Source: an uncultured Lachnospiraceae bacterium (GTDB lineage: Bacteria; Bacillota; Clostridia; Lachnospirales; Lachnospiraceae). From it: DNA of 23,421 nucleotides. Positions within the stretch are counted from its first letter, which is position 1. Each line of letters opens with the position of its first letter. Shown piece after piece: positions 13,758-21,492 of the stretch. Location: NCBI GenBank assembly GCA_934376945.1, contig CAKRPI010000026.1, positions 1-23,421 of the forward strand. Reading direction: 5' to 3'. The notes beneath the pieces were generated by a model, which was not told the DNA's origin, ran no database searches, and worked only from the letters and a program-made list of their open reading frames with translations. A program made the position numbers and the translations under genes.

Positions 13758-13980
13758 TTGCTTAATATACAGTTGTGTATTTTTTAAGCCGTTGTATTCC
13801 CTTATAAACTGGAAAATTGATAACCAAATCAATACTGCTTTTCTAAATTTAATAGTGCCTAATTCGATCCAAAATCACTTTTTTCTTAATTTTTAGTCCA
13901 ACTTCATAAAAATTAGTCACTTTTATAGCGTTGATTTCTACGATAAAAACGTTTTTTCCTTCCATATTCTTCCCCAAAAA
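13758..13980. other. AT-rich gene-free spacer
   Basis: Very AT-rich with several short T and A runs. No ORF with a ribosome binding site and no clear structure was seen. It may be further decayed remains of the duplicated gene. Confidence 0.4.
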
Positions 13981-13981
13981 C

Positions 13982-14003
13982 AAAAAAGAGGAAAATTTTC
14001 CTC
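13982..14003 (-). terminator. Terminator of the GNAT gene
   Basis: GAGGAAAATTTTCCTC (13988-14003) is a perfect palindrome, followed on the minus strand by a TTTTTT run (13982-13987). It lies 20 bases after the stop of the 14024-14506 gene. Confidence 0.7.
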
Positions 14004-14023
14004 CTTTAAAATCCCATACTTAT

Positions 14024-14506
14024 TTATGCTGACTTTGAATACGCCATCAAACGCTGCTCATTGACATTCGTAAAAATAGAACGCGCAGGGGAAAGTGTAA
14101 AGCCATTTTTCATCCAGAACATCGTTGCTTTCTCTACTCCAGGCATCACATTTGCGCAGATTTCAGTCTTCTCACCGAGCAAATGCGTGAAGCTCTCAAC
14201 CATATATTTCGCGATTTTGTCAGAACGTACATCCTCCTTGACCCATAAAGCCGAAATATACCAGCACGGCGAAGCACACCGAATCGTGTATTGCTTGGCT
14301 GTTAATATACCAAGAACATTTCCTTTTTCTTCCTTTAAGAGATAGCAGAGATCAATCGCATCTTTATCTGCCATGACATCCTGCCAGAATTCAATGTTTG
14401 CCTGATTATTTTCCTCGGAGTCAAACTCCGGCGTATAATCGACATGATGCTGGAGCATACATAATACAGCCTCCGAATTTCTTGGGCTGTATGGCATAAA
14501 TTTCAT
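14024..14506 (-). CDS. GNAT-family N-acetyltransferase
   Basis: A 160-residue cytosolic protein with a GNAT-like layout. It has an N-terminal MKFMPYSPRNSEAVLCMLQHH, a central strand YLLKEEKGNVLGILTAKQ, and a motif-A-like CWYISALWVKEDVRSDKIAKYMVESF. In the last of these, the acetyl-CoA-binding R/Q-x-x-G-x-G/A loop is replaced by RSDKIA. The end, KATMFWMKNGFTLSPAR, fits the (A)..(F/Y)Y.K.GF motif. The substrate is unknown. The degenerate acetyl-CoA loop means activity should not be assumed. GGGGAGAGG lies close before the ATG. A promoter (14588-14615) and a terminator (13982-14003) make it a single-gene unit. It stands between the exported-protein region and the regulatory genes. Confidence 0.7.
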   Translation of the reverse strand: MKFMPYSPRNSEAVLCMLQHHVDYTPEFDSEENNQANIEFWQDVMADKDAIDLCYLLKEEKGNVLGILTAKQYTIRCASPCWYISALWVKEDVRSDKIAKYMVESFTHLLGEKTEICANVMPGVEKATMFWMKNGFTLSPARSIFTNVNEQRLMAYSKSA

Positions 14507-14587
14507 TATTTTCCTCTCCCCATCGTCGCATTTACAGATACAGACATTCCACTACACAGGAAGAAACCCGAACGAAGTGTTTAGAAC

Positions 14588-14615
14588 ATTATAACATATT
14601 TCCGGCTTCGTTCAA
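14588..14615 (-). promoter_or_regulatory. Promoter of the GNAT gene
   Basis: On the minus strand, TTGAAC (14615-14610), a 16-base spacer and an extended -10 TGTTATAAT (TATAAT at 14593-14588) lie about 80 bases before the ATG at 14506. Confidence 0.6.
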
Positions 14616-14646
14616 GGTTAAATCAAACCAAAATAGCTTTCCTATT

Positions 14647-15024
14647 TTATTTTTCTGAGATATTTTCAAGAAAGGCACGTTTGTTTTGCTCAAAGCACTC
14701 GATTTTCTGAATAGCTCTTCGCTGATAGCTTTTGATCGTGCGTTCCGTTTTTGCAAATTCATTGCCCCATCGCTCACCGTATTCCACAACAATCCGTGGA
14801 ATATCGATTCCTTCAATCAAATGTCGTCGGGTAACGAATGCTTCATCCTCTGATAGAAGCGTCATCCATATTTGAATAGTTGAAAGCTGCTCATCAACAT
14901 AATCCAGTCTTGCTTTAATCTGTTCATTTGCCTTGCCATTACAATTTTCCAGTTTTGAAAGAAGAAATTTGCGCTCGGCTTCAAAATCGTGTGTATTTCT
15001 CAATAAGAGCTTGATTTCATCCAT
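14647..15024 (-). CDS. Small sigma-region-4-like regulator, paralogue 3
   Basis: A 125-residue protein with an N-terminal charged helical part (HDFEAERKFLLSKLEN). The C-terminal segment from about residue 58 reads LSEDEAFVTRRHLIEGIDIPRI, EYGERW and KTERTIKSYQRRAIQKIECF. It aligns by eye with the products of 291-698 and 1870-2259 over this whole half. GGAGGAG about ten bases before the ATG gives a clear start. It is divergent from the XRE regulator at 15411 across a 386-base region. As for its paralogues, an ArpU-like or sigma-region-4-like transcription role is inferred. Three diverged copies in 15 kb suggest repeated acquisition of phage or element cargo. Confidence 0.7.
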   Translation of the reverse strand: MDEIKLLLRNTHDFEAERKFLLSKLENCNGKANEQIKARLDYVDEQLSTIQIWMTLLSEDEAFVTRRHLIEGIDIPRIVVEYGERWGNEFAKTERTIKSYQRRAIQKIECFEQNKRAFLENISEK

Positions 15025-15410
15025 CGGGATGACTCCTCCTTCATACAGTATAGATGATACAAAGCATCCTTTGTAACTTCATTATAATAATTCACTTTCC
15101 CAAATGGCAGTGAAGAAACAGTGAGTTAGCCGTGAAAATAGAGTGCATTTTCGATGAAGCGTTTTGCTGCCAATAAAGGCATAAATGATAGTGCGTAACT
15201 CTAAAGAAAAACACTATCGTTTTAAATTTCTCCATTTATATTCGTTTTCCCTCCAAAAATCCAATGCTATAAGAGCTATTCACTCTCATAGTATTATTCT
15301 CATTAAATAACAGAAAAAGTAAAATGTCCATATCTGGTCAACCTTATAAAAGCACGTCAATTCTATTGAAAAAGATTGGTGTGAAGTCTTGCCTATGGGG
15401 GAGAAACGAT
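15025..15410. other. Divergent intergenic region with operator-like repeats
   Basis: This lies between the divergent genes 14647-15024 and 15411-15770. GATAGTG (15187-15193) and CACTATC (15212-15218) form an inverted repeat. GAGTTA and TAACTC around 15123 and 15196 form another. A minus-strand TATAAT occurs near 15087. These could be operators for the XRE regulator. No gene was seen: the frame extending the XRE ORF upstream to 15324 has no ribosome binding site. Confidence 0.45.
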
Positions 15411-15770
15411 ATGGAAATCGACTACCGCAGAATCGGCCGACATCTGCGTGCTGCGCGTGAACATAACAATTTGACGCAAGCTCAGGTCGCAGAAATTATC
15501 GGTGTTGCCGAAAGCAGCTTTAGCAATATGGAGAGAGGTCAGCAAAAACTCAGCTTAAAGCGCATCATTGAACTTTGCGTCCTCTATAAAATCAAGCCTA
15601 GAAGTGTACTAGACGACTGCTGCGATGAGCTTATTGATCTTGATGAGATTCATCTGGAACAAAATCCTGATAAGCGGGATACGATTGGGATTCTGGAAAA
15701 ATCTTCTGATGAAACCGTTCACCTGATAAACCTGATTGCCCACACTCTGTACAAGGATCAAAAAGCATAA
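15411..15770 (+). CDS. XRE-family helix-turn-helix regulator
   Basis: A 119-residue DNA-binding protein. GGGGGAG nine bases ahead supports the ATG at 15411. Residues 6-62 are a Cro/C1-type HTH: IGRHLRAAREHNNLTQAQVAEIIGV, then AESSFSNMERGQQKLSL, and a KRIIELCVLYKI helix. The C-terminal part is acidic and may form an oligomerisation or sensing segment (VHLINLIAHTLYKD). It probably represses its own divergent region (15025-15410) or the sigma operon that begins 36 bases downstream. XRE regulators of this size commonly control phage or mobile-element genes. Confidence 0.8.
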   Translation: MEIDYRRIGRHLRAAREHNNLTQAQVAEIIGVAESSFSNMERGQQKLSLKRIIELCVLYKIKPRSVLDDCCDELIDLDEIHLEQNPDKRDTIGILEKSSDETVHLINLIAHTLYKDQKA

Positions 15771-15806
15771 GACAAATAGGACGGCATAAGGAGGCAGATA
15801 CTTAAG

Positions 15807-16380
15807 ATGAAAAGTGAAAATGCTTTCGTCACCGAACTATTTGAAAAATATCACGATCAATTAAAACGCTACTGTATGCGATACGTTCGTTATAACGCCA
15901 GATACTATCCACTGGTTGACGATTGCATTCAGGAAGCGTTTTACTGTCCTGCATCAAAACGATGTGATGCAAAGTCCGAATCCCTATGGATGGCTTGCAA
16001 AATGTTGCGAAAACTATTTGAAGTCAAAATATCGCCAGGAAAAACGCCGTGCAGAAATCATTGGTCGAAACGTCAGCTATGACGATTGTGGAGAAGTGGA
16101 AGATCCTAAAGACGACATCCTTCGCTGGCTATATTCTGATGAGCATCATGAATTGCTTACAGGGATCTACGCCCTCCTCACGCCTGCCGAGAAGAAGATT
16201 TTTCGATATTACTATCGGGAGAATCTCTCATTGCAAGAAACAGCGGAAAAAGTTGGCGTAACTCCCAATTCCGCAAGAGGCGCTGTCCAACGAATCCGCA
16301 AAAAAGCTCTGAAGTTGAAAATTCATTCGATATTTATTTTGATCGGACAGTGCATTTTAACGTTCTCGCGCATTATTTGA
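15807..16380 (+). pseudogene. Sigma-70-like factor, frameshifted in a T run
   Basis: The first frame (15807 on, AAGGAGGC ribosome binding site) encodes region 2: LFEKYHDQLKRYCMRYV and PLVDDCIQEAF. The matching continuation is in the +1 frame: TVLHQNDVMQSPNPYGW, LAKCCENYLKSKYRQ, then region 4 LLTPAEKKIFRYYYRENLS, QETAEKVGVTPNSARGAVQRIRKKALKL. Removing one T from TTTT (15939-15942) would read EAFTVLHQND and restore a normal ECF-like sigma factor of about 190 residues. It is followed 20 bases later by an anti-sigma-like gene, so the pair is a recognisable sigma/anti-sigma operon. The extra T may be a real mutation, a phase-variable site or a sequencing error. Programmed frameshifting is unlikely without a recognisable signal. 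Confidence 0.8.
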
Positions 16381-16400
16381 AATGGAGAGGGGGCAAAACA

Positions 16401-17261
16401 ATGAATGGCGAGCAATCCGCTCTGCTGGAAATTCTAAACGCCATTGAATACGGAAATTTATCGACGGAAGAAACAAGGAGGCGCTTAGAAGAACTAATTG
16501 ATAACGAGATTAACAAAACTGATGCTCCCGCAAATATAGAAATCGTTGATGAGTGTGAAAAACTGCTTTGGGCTCTCAATACTAAAGGGAAACTCCCATT
16601 TATAAGCAACCTTAAATCGAATAAACAATCCGTTTTAAAGCGTATTAATAGACCTTTTAATGCTCACCAAGTTACTAAATTTACATTTCAAGTTGCTTCA
16701 CTTGCTGCGATCATCTTCATTTCCGTAATTGGTTTTGATATTCTTTTTCGGAAAGAATGGCTTATCAATTATTCAACACCAGATGAACAGCAGTATATTA
16801 TTCAAGGACAAAAAAACGATCCAACTCTCATTGACAGCGCCTCTGCAATCGGAGATCAAACAGAACGCACACTTACAACAACCATCTATTCTGATGTAAT
16901 ATCTTTTTTTGGATTCGATCCACTCGCTGATAATGCAATTTCTGCGAACTGGAGAGCAGAAAAGTACATTTGTTTTTCTTCAGATGAGAATTCATCATTA
17001 CGTGCATATTACGTAAATGGTCAAGATTCTCTTAGAATTACAATAGATTTTTATAATAGCATGAGCGATGTGACAACCTATGTTGAGCAACATTCTAATG
17101 GAATCCATCAAGATATTAATGGAATAGACATTTATTACGCTATGAACAATGAGCGCTTTACATCTGTATGGACTATTAAAAACCGCATCTATAAGATTTC
17201 AACAACCATTCAAATTAACGCTGCTCTCAACTTTATTACAAATTTCATTGGAGGATCTTAA
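16401..17261 (+). CDS. Membrane anti-sigma-factor-like protein
   Basis: A 286-residue protein. GGAGAGGGGG favours the ATG at 16401 over an upstream ATG inside the sigma gene. The cytosolic N-terminus (about 1-90) is helical and acidic (LSTEETRRRLEELIDNEIN), in the place of an anti-sigma domain. One transmembrane helix lies at about 94-116 (FTFQVASLAAIIFISVIGF). The extracellular part (117-286) ends with FYNSMSDVTTYVEQ and DIYYAMNNERFTSVWTIKNR, resembling the DUF4367-type sensory domains of clostridial anti-sigma proteins. It lies directly downstream of the sigma-like gene and two bases before the exported-protein gene. It probably holds the sigma factor until an envelope signal arrives. The role is inferred from order and topology. 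Confidence 0.7.
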   Translation: MNGEQSALLEILNAIEYGNLSTEETRRRLEELIDNEINKTDAPANIEIVDECEKLLWALNTKGKLPFISNLKSNKQSVLKRINRPFNAHQVTKFTFQVASLAAIIFISVIGFDILFRKEWLINYSTPDEQQYIIQGQKNDPTLIDSASAIGDQTERTLTTTIYSDVISFFGFDPLADNAISANWRAEKYICFSSDENSSLRAYYVNGQDSLRITIDFYNSMSDVTTYVEQHSNGIHQDINGIDIYYAMNNERFTSVWTIKNRIYKISTTIQINAALNFITNFIGGS

Positions 17262-17263
17262 TT

Positions 17264-17686
17264 ATGATTTTTAGGAAAAAAGCTGTCTTTCTTACATTTA
17301 TGTTCCTATTATTTACATTATTTTTCTCGACATCATTAGCAAATTCAATTATACCTTATGAAAGCAAGATTTTTGATTCATATTCAATATCTTTTAGCAG
17401 CAATAAAATCGCAACATTCTCTTGTGATTTATCAAAAACGGCTTCTTCTGTAAAAGTTTCCAGATGTATAATTCAAAAAAAGGTCTGGAATACATCTTTA
17501 AAAAAATATGACTGGAATAATGTAAAAACGCTTTCAAACGTCTGCTCTGCAACTAACTCCGATTACCTTTCCGGTTCAAAAGATCTTTCAAGTTACATCG
17601 GCAGTGGTACATATAGAGTCTATGCAACTTTTGTTGCTGATGGAGAATCTAGATCTATCACTTCAAATGAATGCGCCTTTAAATAA
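17264..17686 (+). CDS. Small exported protein of the sigma operon
   Basis: A 140-residue protein with a signal peptide (1-26, FLTFMFLLFTLFFSTSLA). The mature domain is beta-rich, Ser/Thr-rich and contains SISFSSNKIATFSCDLS and SGTYRVYATFVADGE. This resembles a single immunoglobulin-like or lipocalin-like sandwich, but no family was recognised. GGAGG nine bases before the ATG overlaps the end of the anti-sigma gene, so the two are cotranscribed. It carries a clear terminator after it. It may be the envelope target or a signal partner of the sigma/anti-sigma pair. This is inference from position. Confidence 0.65.
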   Translation: MIFRKKAVFLTFMFLLFTLFFSTSLANSIIPYESKIFDSYSISFSSNKIATFSCDLSKTASSVKVSRCIIQKKVWNTSLKKYDWNNVKTLSNVCSATNSDYLSGSKDLSSYIGSGTYRVYATFVADGESRSITSNECAFK

Positions 17687-17701
17687 TCACTTAATACCAT
17701 A

Positions 17702-17730
17702 GCGCCATGTAATATGGCGCGCTTTTTTTT
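17702..17730 (+). terminator. Rho-independent terminator
   Basis: GCGCCAT (17702-17708) pairs with ATGGCGC (17714-17720). Eight T's follow (17723-17730). It ends the sigma operon. Confidence 0.85.
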
Positions 17731-17791
17731 ACCTTTTGGGGTTTGGAACTCAATGACCTTCTTGAAAACAAATTATCTCGCTATCCTAAAG

Positions 17792-18046
17792 ATGAAAGGA
17801 GGGCCTTTTACGAACACCCGCTTGAACAACCAACAATTTAGGAACGCACTCTTTATCTCCGGCCTCACACAAGACGTATTTGCCGAACAAACCGGCATCA
17901 CCGCCCGATATGTTCGCAAGCTCTGCAAGAAAAGTACGAATGTTTCATTATCATTATATTGCAACATCATAACCGTTTTAGATCTTCCTTGGGGTGCTCT
18001 GCTTGAACACATCAACGAAGCCATAGATGAGGTGAGCTGTTTCTAA
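17792..18046 (+). CDS. Small HTH protein at the head of the integration module
   Basis: A Cro/C1-like helix-turn-helix protein of about 84 residues. It reads FRNALFISGLTQDVFAEQTG, then ITARYVRKLCKKSTNVSL, with a closing helix LYCNIITVLDLPWGALLEHI. The start is uncertain. The best Shine-Dalgarno, AAAGGAGGG (17795-17803), points to an ACG at 17810, or less well to a TTG at 17822. The ATG at 17792 overlaps that site, and an ATG at 17753 has a weaker one. It precedes a sigma-like gene by 18 bases. Its place corresponds to the regulators next to xis-int in Tn916-like elements. Its role is presumably to control that module. Confidence 0.6.
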   Translation: MKGGPFTNTRLNNQQFRNALFISGLTQDVFAEQTGITARYVRKLCKKSTNVSLSLYCNIITVLDLPWGALLEHINEAIDEVSCF

Positions 18047-18064
18047 AGCAGAAAGGACAAATCT

Positions 18065-18466
18065 ATGAATCCAGATGATCTTCCCTTGCAACCGCCAATC
18101 AAGCAAATCCTTCACGAAAGCACTCAACGAGAACACTCTTATGCGCGAAAAAAGTACCGCTGGCACGCTCAATATTCTTTAGATCGGGCAGACGGCATTG
18201 ACCAGACCAATGCGCCAGTCACCGATGAACTCGAAAACCTGTTTTTAAGCATTGAAGATCGCCGCGCACTCTATGCAGCGCTGCAACGCCTTTCATCGCT
18301 CCAGCGTCGCCGATTGCTGATGCGATATGCGGATAGACTCACCTATTCCGAGATTGCCCGGCGTGAAGGCGTTGCGCCGCGGGTTGCCCAGCGCAGCATC
18401 GAACGCGCACTGGTTAAACTTAATCTCATGCTCAAAGATGCCATCCTTGTCGATTCCAACGTGTAA
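18065..18466 (+). CDS. Sigma-region-4-like regulator of the integration module
   Basis: A 133-residue protein. The N-terminus is basic (HSYARKKYRWHAQYSLDR), then an acidic linker. A region-4-like domain spans about 66-122: ALQRLSSLQRRRLLMRYADR, LTYSEIARREGVAPRVAQRS and IERALVKLNLML. No region 2 is present. Small sigma-like proteins upstream of xis-int are a regular feature of Tn916-type conjugative elements and activate excision or transfer genes. AAAGGAC lies about eight bases before the ATG. The genes 18065, 18507 and 18779 form a likely operon (40-base gap, then an overlap). It does not align obviously with the 291/1870/14647 family beyond the general fold. Confidence 0.75.
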   Translation: MNPDDLPLQPPIKQILHESTQREHSYARKKYRWHAQYSLDRADGIDQTNAPVTDELENLFLSIEDRRALYAALQRLSSLQRRRLLMRYADRLTYSEIARREGVAPRVAQRSIERALVKLNLMLKDAILVDSNV

Positions 18467-18506
18467 TTTTATAATCAGCTCAAGTCATCAATAGGAGGTT
18501 TTCATC

Positions 18507-18782
18507 ATGAACCCGTTCTTTGATTCGCTTGCGCAAGAGCTTCAAGCTCATGCGCAGCCTGCTACGCCTGATTCTTCACATCCGCCGACTCAACTCTGTC
18601 CGTCTGCCGCCCCCGGTTCAAAAACCTATCGCATCGACGATATTGCCGCTATCCTTGACATCAGCCGTGCGGCAGCGTATGCGCTGGTCAAAAAGCAGAA
18701 TTTTCGTTCCATTCGCGTCGGTCACTCCATTCGTGTTCTTCGTGCGTCTTTTGACGCATGGCTTGAGGAGGAAGGGCTGTGA
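18507..18782 (+). CDS. Excisionase-family HTH protein 1
   Basis: A 91-residue protein with a Pro/Ala-rich N-terminal arm (about 1-38). A MerR-like excisionase domain (HTH_17) follows at about 40-88: YRIDDIAAILDISRAAAYALVK, FRSIRVGHSIRVLRASFDAWL. AGGAGG sits eight bases before the ATG. Its stop overlaps the GTG start of integrase 1 (GTGA), so translation is coupled. Excisionases bend attachment-site DNA and direct the integrase towards excision. A second, shorter homologue is at 22021-22224. The pairing with an integrase makes the assignment secure, although the direction of action is inferred. Confidence 0.85.
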   Translation: MNPFFDSLAQELQAHAQPATPDSSHPPTQLCPSAAPGSKTYRIDDIAAILDISRAAAYALVKKQNFRSIRVGHSIRVLRASFDAWLEEEGL

Positions 18783-20051
18783 TCCCCCGCATTGTAAAAC
18801 GTGGAGATTCGTACTCCTTATGCTATCGGTACACGGATCACGCAAACAAAAAACATATAAAACTTGAACCTTGCGCATCACTGGATGATGCCCGTCTCAG
18901 ATTGGAGGAAGTCATGCAGCAGCAGGAAAAGGGCATCTTCATTCCACCCAATGCCATAACGGTGTCTGAACTGATGGAGAACTTCATTCGCGTCTGCGGA
19001 AGCCGGAAATGGGTGGCTTCTACCTATACCACCAACATCGGACTATATCGGAACTACATTCTTCCTGTTCTTGGCAGCTGTGGCATACAAAATCTTTATT
19101 CCAAAGACGTGGATATTTATATTCGTATGCTGACAAAAACAATCAGCGCAGCAAGCAACGTAAAGGAAGAACCCCTCTATATTTCTGCGCTTACAATCAA
19201 GAAAATCATTGATCTTCTGCGGCGTGCGTTCCAATATGCTGTGAACCGTGATTTAGTCGCTCAAAATCCATTTGAAAATGCCATTTTGCCGAAAACCGAT
19301 ATTCTGAAAAAAGGGGTGCGTGAAATTGACTACTGAACCCGTTTGGGAACCGATTACCATTGCCAAGGCTCTGAGCCTATGCGACTTTGACGCACTGTAT
19401 GTCGCCATGAATTTGGCTTTTGCCTGCTCTCTGCGCATTGGAGAAATTCTCGGTCTGACATGGGATGATATTCACTTCGCCGAAAATGCCAACGACGCAT
19501 CCTGGCTTCAAGTCAGTAAAACGCTTCTGGAAGTGTACAAACTTGCGGCAGCCGCTACGGAAAGCAGAGATATTCTGATGGTGTTTCCATCAGCCAAACC
19601 CAATTCCAGCATGTCCCTTATCCTCAAAAAGCCCAAGACAAAAAGCTCCATTCGCAAAGTCTATCTGCCCAAAACCACTGCGGACATTTTGAAAGAGTGG
19701 CATACCAGACAGCTTGAGTTGATCGACCTCTTGGGGGCAGACTATCAAAATTATAATCTGGTGTTGGCGCAAAACAGCGGAAAACCTTATGACAGCCATC
19801 AGATCTACAAGCTACTTAAGACGTTTATCCATGCGCATCAGCTGCCGGATGTCACGTTTCATTCTTTGCGCCATTCAAGCGTCACCTATAAACTCGCCCT
19901 TAATGACGGCAATATCAAACTGGTGCAAGGGGACACGGGACATACTTCTTCCAAACTCATGCTGAACACCTACGCAGAAATCTTCGATCAAAGCCGAAAA
20001 GAACTCGCCGTTCGCTTTGAAGAAAATTTCTACGCAGCTTTGCAGCCGTGA
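18779..20051 (+). pseudogene. Tyrosine integrase 1, frameshifted
   Basis: The first frame (18779-19336, GTG start, GAGGAGG ribosome binding site) carries the N-terminal arm-binding domain (IVKRGDSYSLCYRYTD) and the SAM-like core-binding domain (TVSELMENFIRVCGSRKW, then RRAFQYAVNRDLVAQNPF). The second frame (19320-20051) has the catalytic domain with all expected residues: Arg in CSLRIGEILGL, Lys in LILKKPKTKSS, HSLRHSS, GDTGH, and Tyr in NTYAEIFD. The shift is +1 and lies at or near the AAAAAAGGGG run (19307-19316), where a one-base change would rejoin the frames. A GTG at 19320 could restart the catalytic half alone, but without DNA-binding domains. It is probably inactive. It lies ten bases before integrase 2, its paralogue. 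Confidence 0.85.
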
Positions 20052-20061
20052 GGACAGCGTT

Positions 20062-21444
20062 ATGGCACACATCGTCCGGCGTGGAGAATCCTTCTGTGTT
20101 GTCTATTATTACACCGATAAAGACGGAAAACGCCATCAGAAGTGGGAAACCTTTCATCAGGAAACAGAGGCCGAACGCAGAAAAGCCGAAGTTGAAATCG
20201 GCAAGAAAAAGTCAACCTTGATTGTTCCCGGCAAAATCACCGTCTCGGAACTGATGGTCGATTTTGTCAACCTGTATGGCGAACGAAAATGGGGCGTTTC
20301 CACTTACAGCTCAAACCTCGCGCTAATCGCCAACTACATCAACCCGCTCATCGGCAATCAACCCATCCAGTCCATCAACACGCGCGCCGTGGACAAATAC
20401 ATCCAGCAGCTCCGCAAAACTGAATCCGTCGCTTCTCAGTTTCGCCGCATGGCTGACCGTTATTTGACCGATCAGAACATCGAGCGCATCATTAAGGTAC
20501 TCAAGTGCGCGTTTGGGCAGGCTGTCCGCTGGGGTATGATTGCAAAAAATCCTTTTTTAAACGCTATTCTCGTCAAAACCCCTTACCATCATCGGGATAT
20601 CTGGGATGCGGCAACCATCCGCAAGGCGCTTGAAGCCTGCCGTGACGCACAGCTCTATGTCGCCATGAACCTGTCTTTTGCCTGTTCCATGCGTCTGGGC
20701 GAAATTCTGGGGCTGACGTGGAACAACGTGCATATCGAGCCTGATGATATCGCACAGGATAACGCATGGCTCTATGTCGATAAAGAAGTGTATCGTGCGC
20801 GGCGCGAATCCATCAAGGCTCTCGGAGAGAACTCTGTCCTGCACATCTTTGATTCCGCACTGAAAAAGCCCACCGCGACTGTTCTTGTGCTTAAAAAGCC
20901 GAAAACCGATAGCAGCATCCGCAAAATCTGGATTCCGAAAACCGTCGCCTATATTTTGCGCCACTGGAAGGAGTGTCAGGTAAAGCTCAAGGTGACGGAT
21001 CATTCCTACGAGGATCATAACCTGGTGCTTGCGCAGCCCAATGGTCGTCCCTGCGACGACCGAGTAATCGAAAAGAAGTTTGCTCAGCTCAAAAAGCAGG
21101 CCAATCTGCCCAACGTCGTTTTTCATTCGCTCCGCCATTCCAGCGCTACTTATAAGTTGAAATATTCCAACGGCGATTTGAAATCCACACAGGGCGATAC
21201 AGGACATGCCAGCGCCGAAATGATTACCCGTATCTATGCGCATATTCTGGATGAAGATCGCAAAATCGGCGCACAGCGCTTTGAACAGCAATTCTATGCC
21301 AATCCAGACTTGCGCGGTATCAAACCGCCTGCCCCAGAGACAGCTCAACCCCAGATTGACCTGAACACGCTTATCCGGCAGATTGAACGCTCGCCGGAAT
21401 TAGCCGGCGCATTGGCGGCAGCACTCAAAAACAGCAGCAAATAA
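20062..21444 (+). CDS. Tyrosine integrase 2, intact
   Basis: A 460-residue site-specific recombinase. The ATG at 20062 (GTGAGGA upstream) is used; an upstream in-frame ATG lies inside integrase 1. Domains are an arm-binding N-terminus 1-55 (IVRRGESFCVVYYYTDKDGK), a core-binding SAM-like domain about 60-165, and a catalytic domain about 180-415. Catalytic residues are Arg211 (CSMRLGEILG), Lys281 (LKKPKT), His355/Arg358 (HSLRHS), His382 (GDTGH) and Tyr392 (RIYAHILD). A C-terminal extension (about 418-460, proline-rich then helical) exceeds the ~400 residues typical of Tn916 Int. No excisionase gene precedes it directly. It follows integrase 1 by ten bases. Confidence 0.9.
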   Translation: MAHIVRRGESFCVVYYYTDKDGKRHQKWETFHQETEAERRKAEVEIGKKKSTLIVPGKITVSELMVDFVNLYGERKWGVSTYSSNLALIANYINPLIGNQPIQSINTRAVDKYIQQLRKTESVASQFRRMADRYLTDQNIERIIKVLKCAFGQAVRWGMIAKNPFLNAILVKTPYHHRDIWDAATIRKALEACRDAQLYVAMNLSFACSMRLGEILGLTWNNVHIEPDDIAQDNAWLYVDKEVYRARRESIKALGENSVLHIFDSALKKPTATVLVLKKPKTDSSIRKIWIPKTVAYILRHWKECQVKLKVTDHSYEDHNLVLAQPNGRPCDDRVIEKKFAQLKKQANLPNVVFHSLRHSSATYKLKYSNGDLKSTQGDTGHASAEMITRIYAHILDEDRKIGAQRFEQQFYANPDLRGIKPPAPETAQPQIDLNTLIRQIERSPELAGALAAALKNSSK

Positions 21445-21492
21445 GAAGCAAGGTATTGTCGGCTTGAAAAAGTCAGCAATACCTTGCTTCTT
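21443..21492 (+). terminator. Strong terminator after integrase 2
   Basis: A perfect 16-bp stem pairs 21443-21458 with 21477-21492 over an 18-base loop. TGTCTATTTT follows. The left arm overlaps the integrase stop codon. Confidence 0.8.

Noticed and set aside
15939..15944. Programmed frameshift in the sigma-like gene
   Set aside because: No -1 slippery heptamer fits the needed +1 direction and no stimulatory stem was seen. A one-base indel explains it more simply.
20557..21348. 263-codon minus-strand frame opposite integrase 2
   Set aside because: It mirrors the coding frame of a clearly conserved integrase, has no ribosome binding site, and has no domain of its own.
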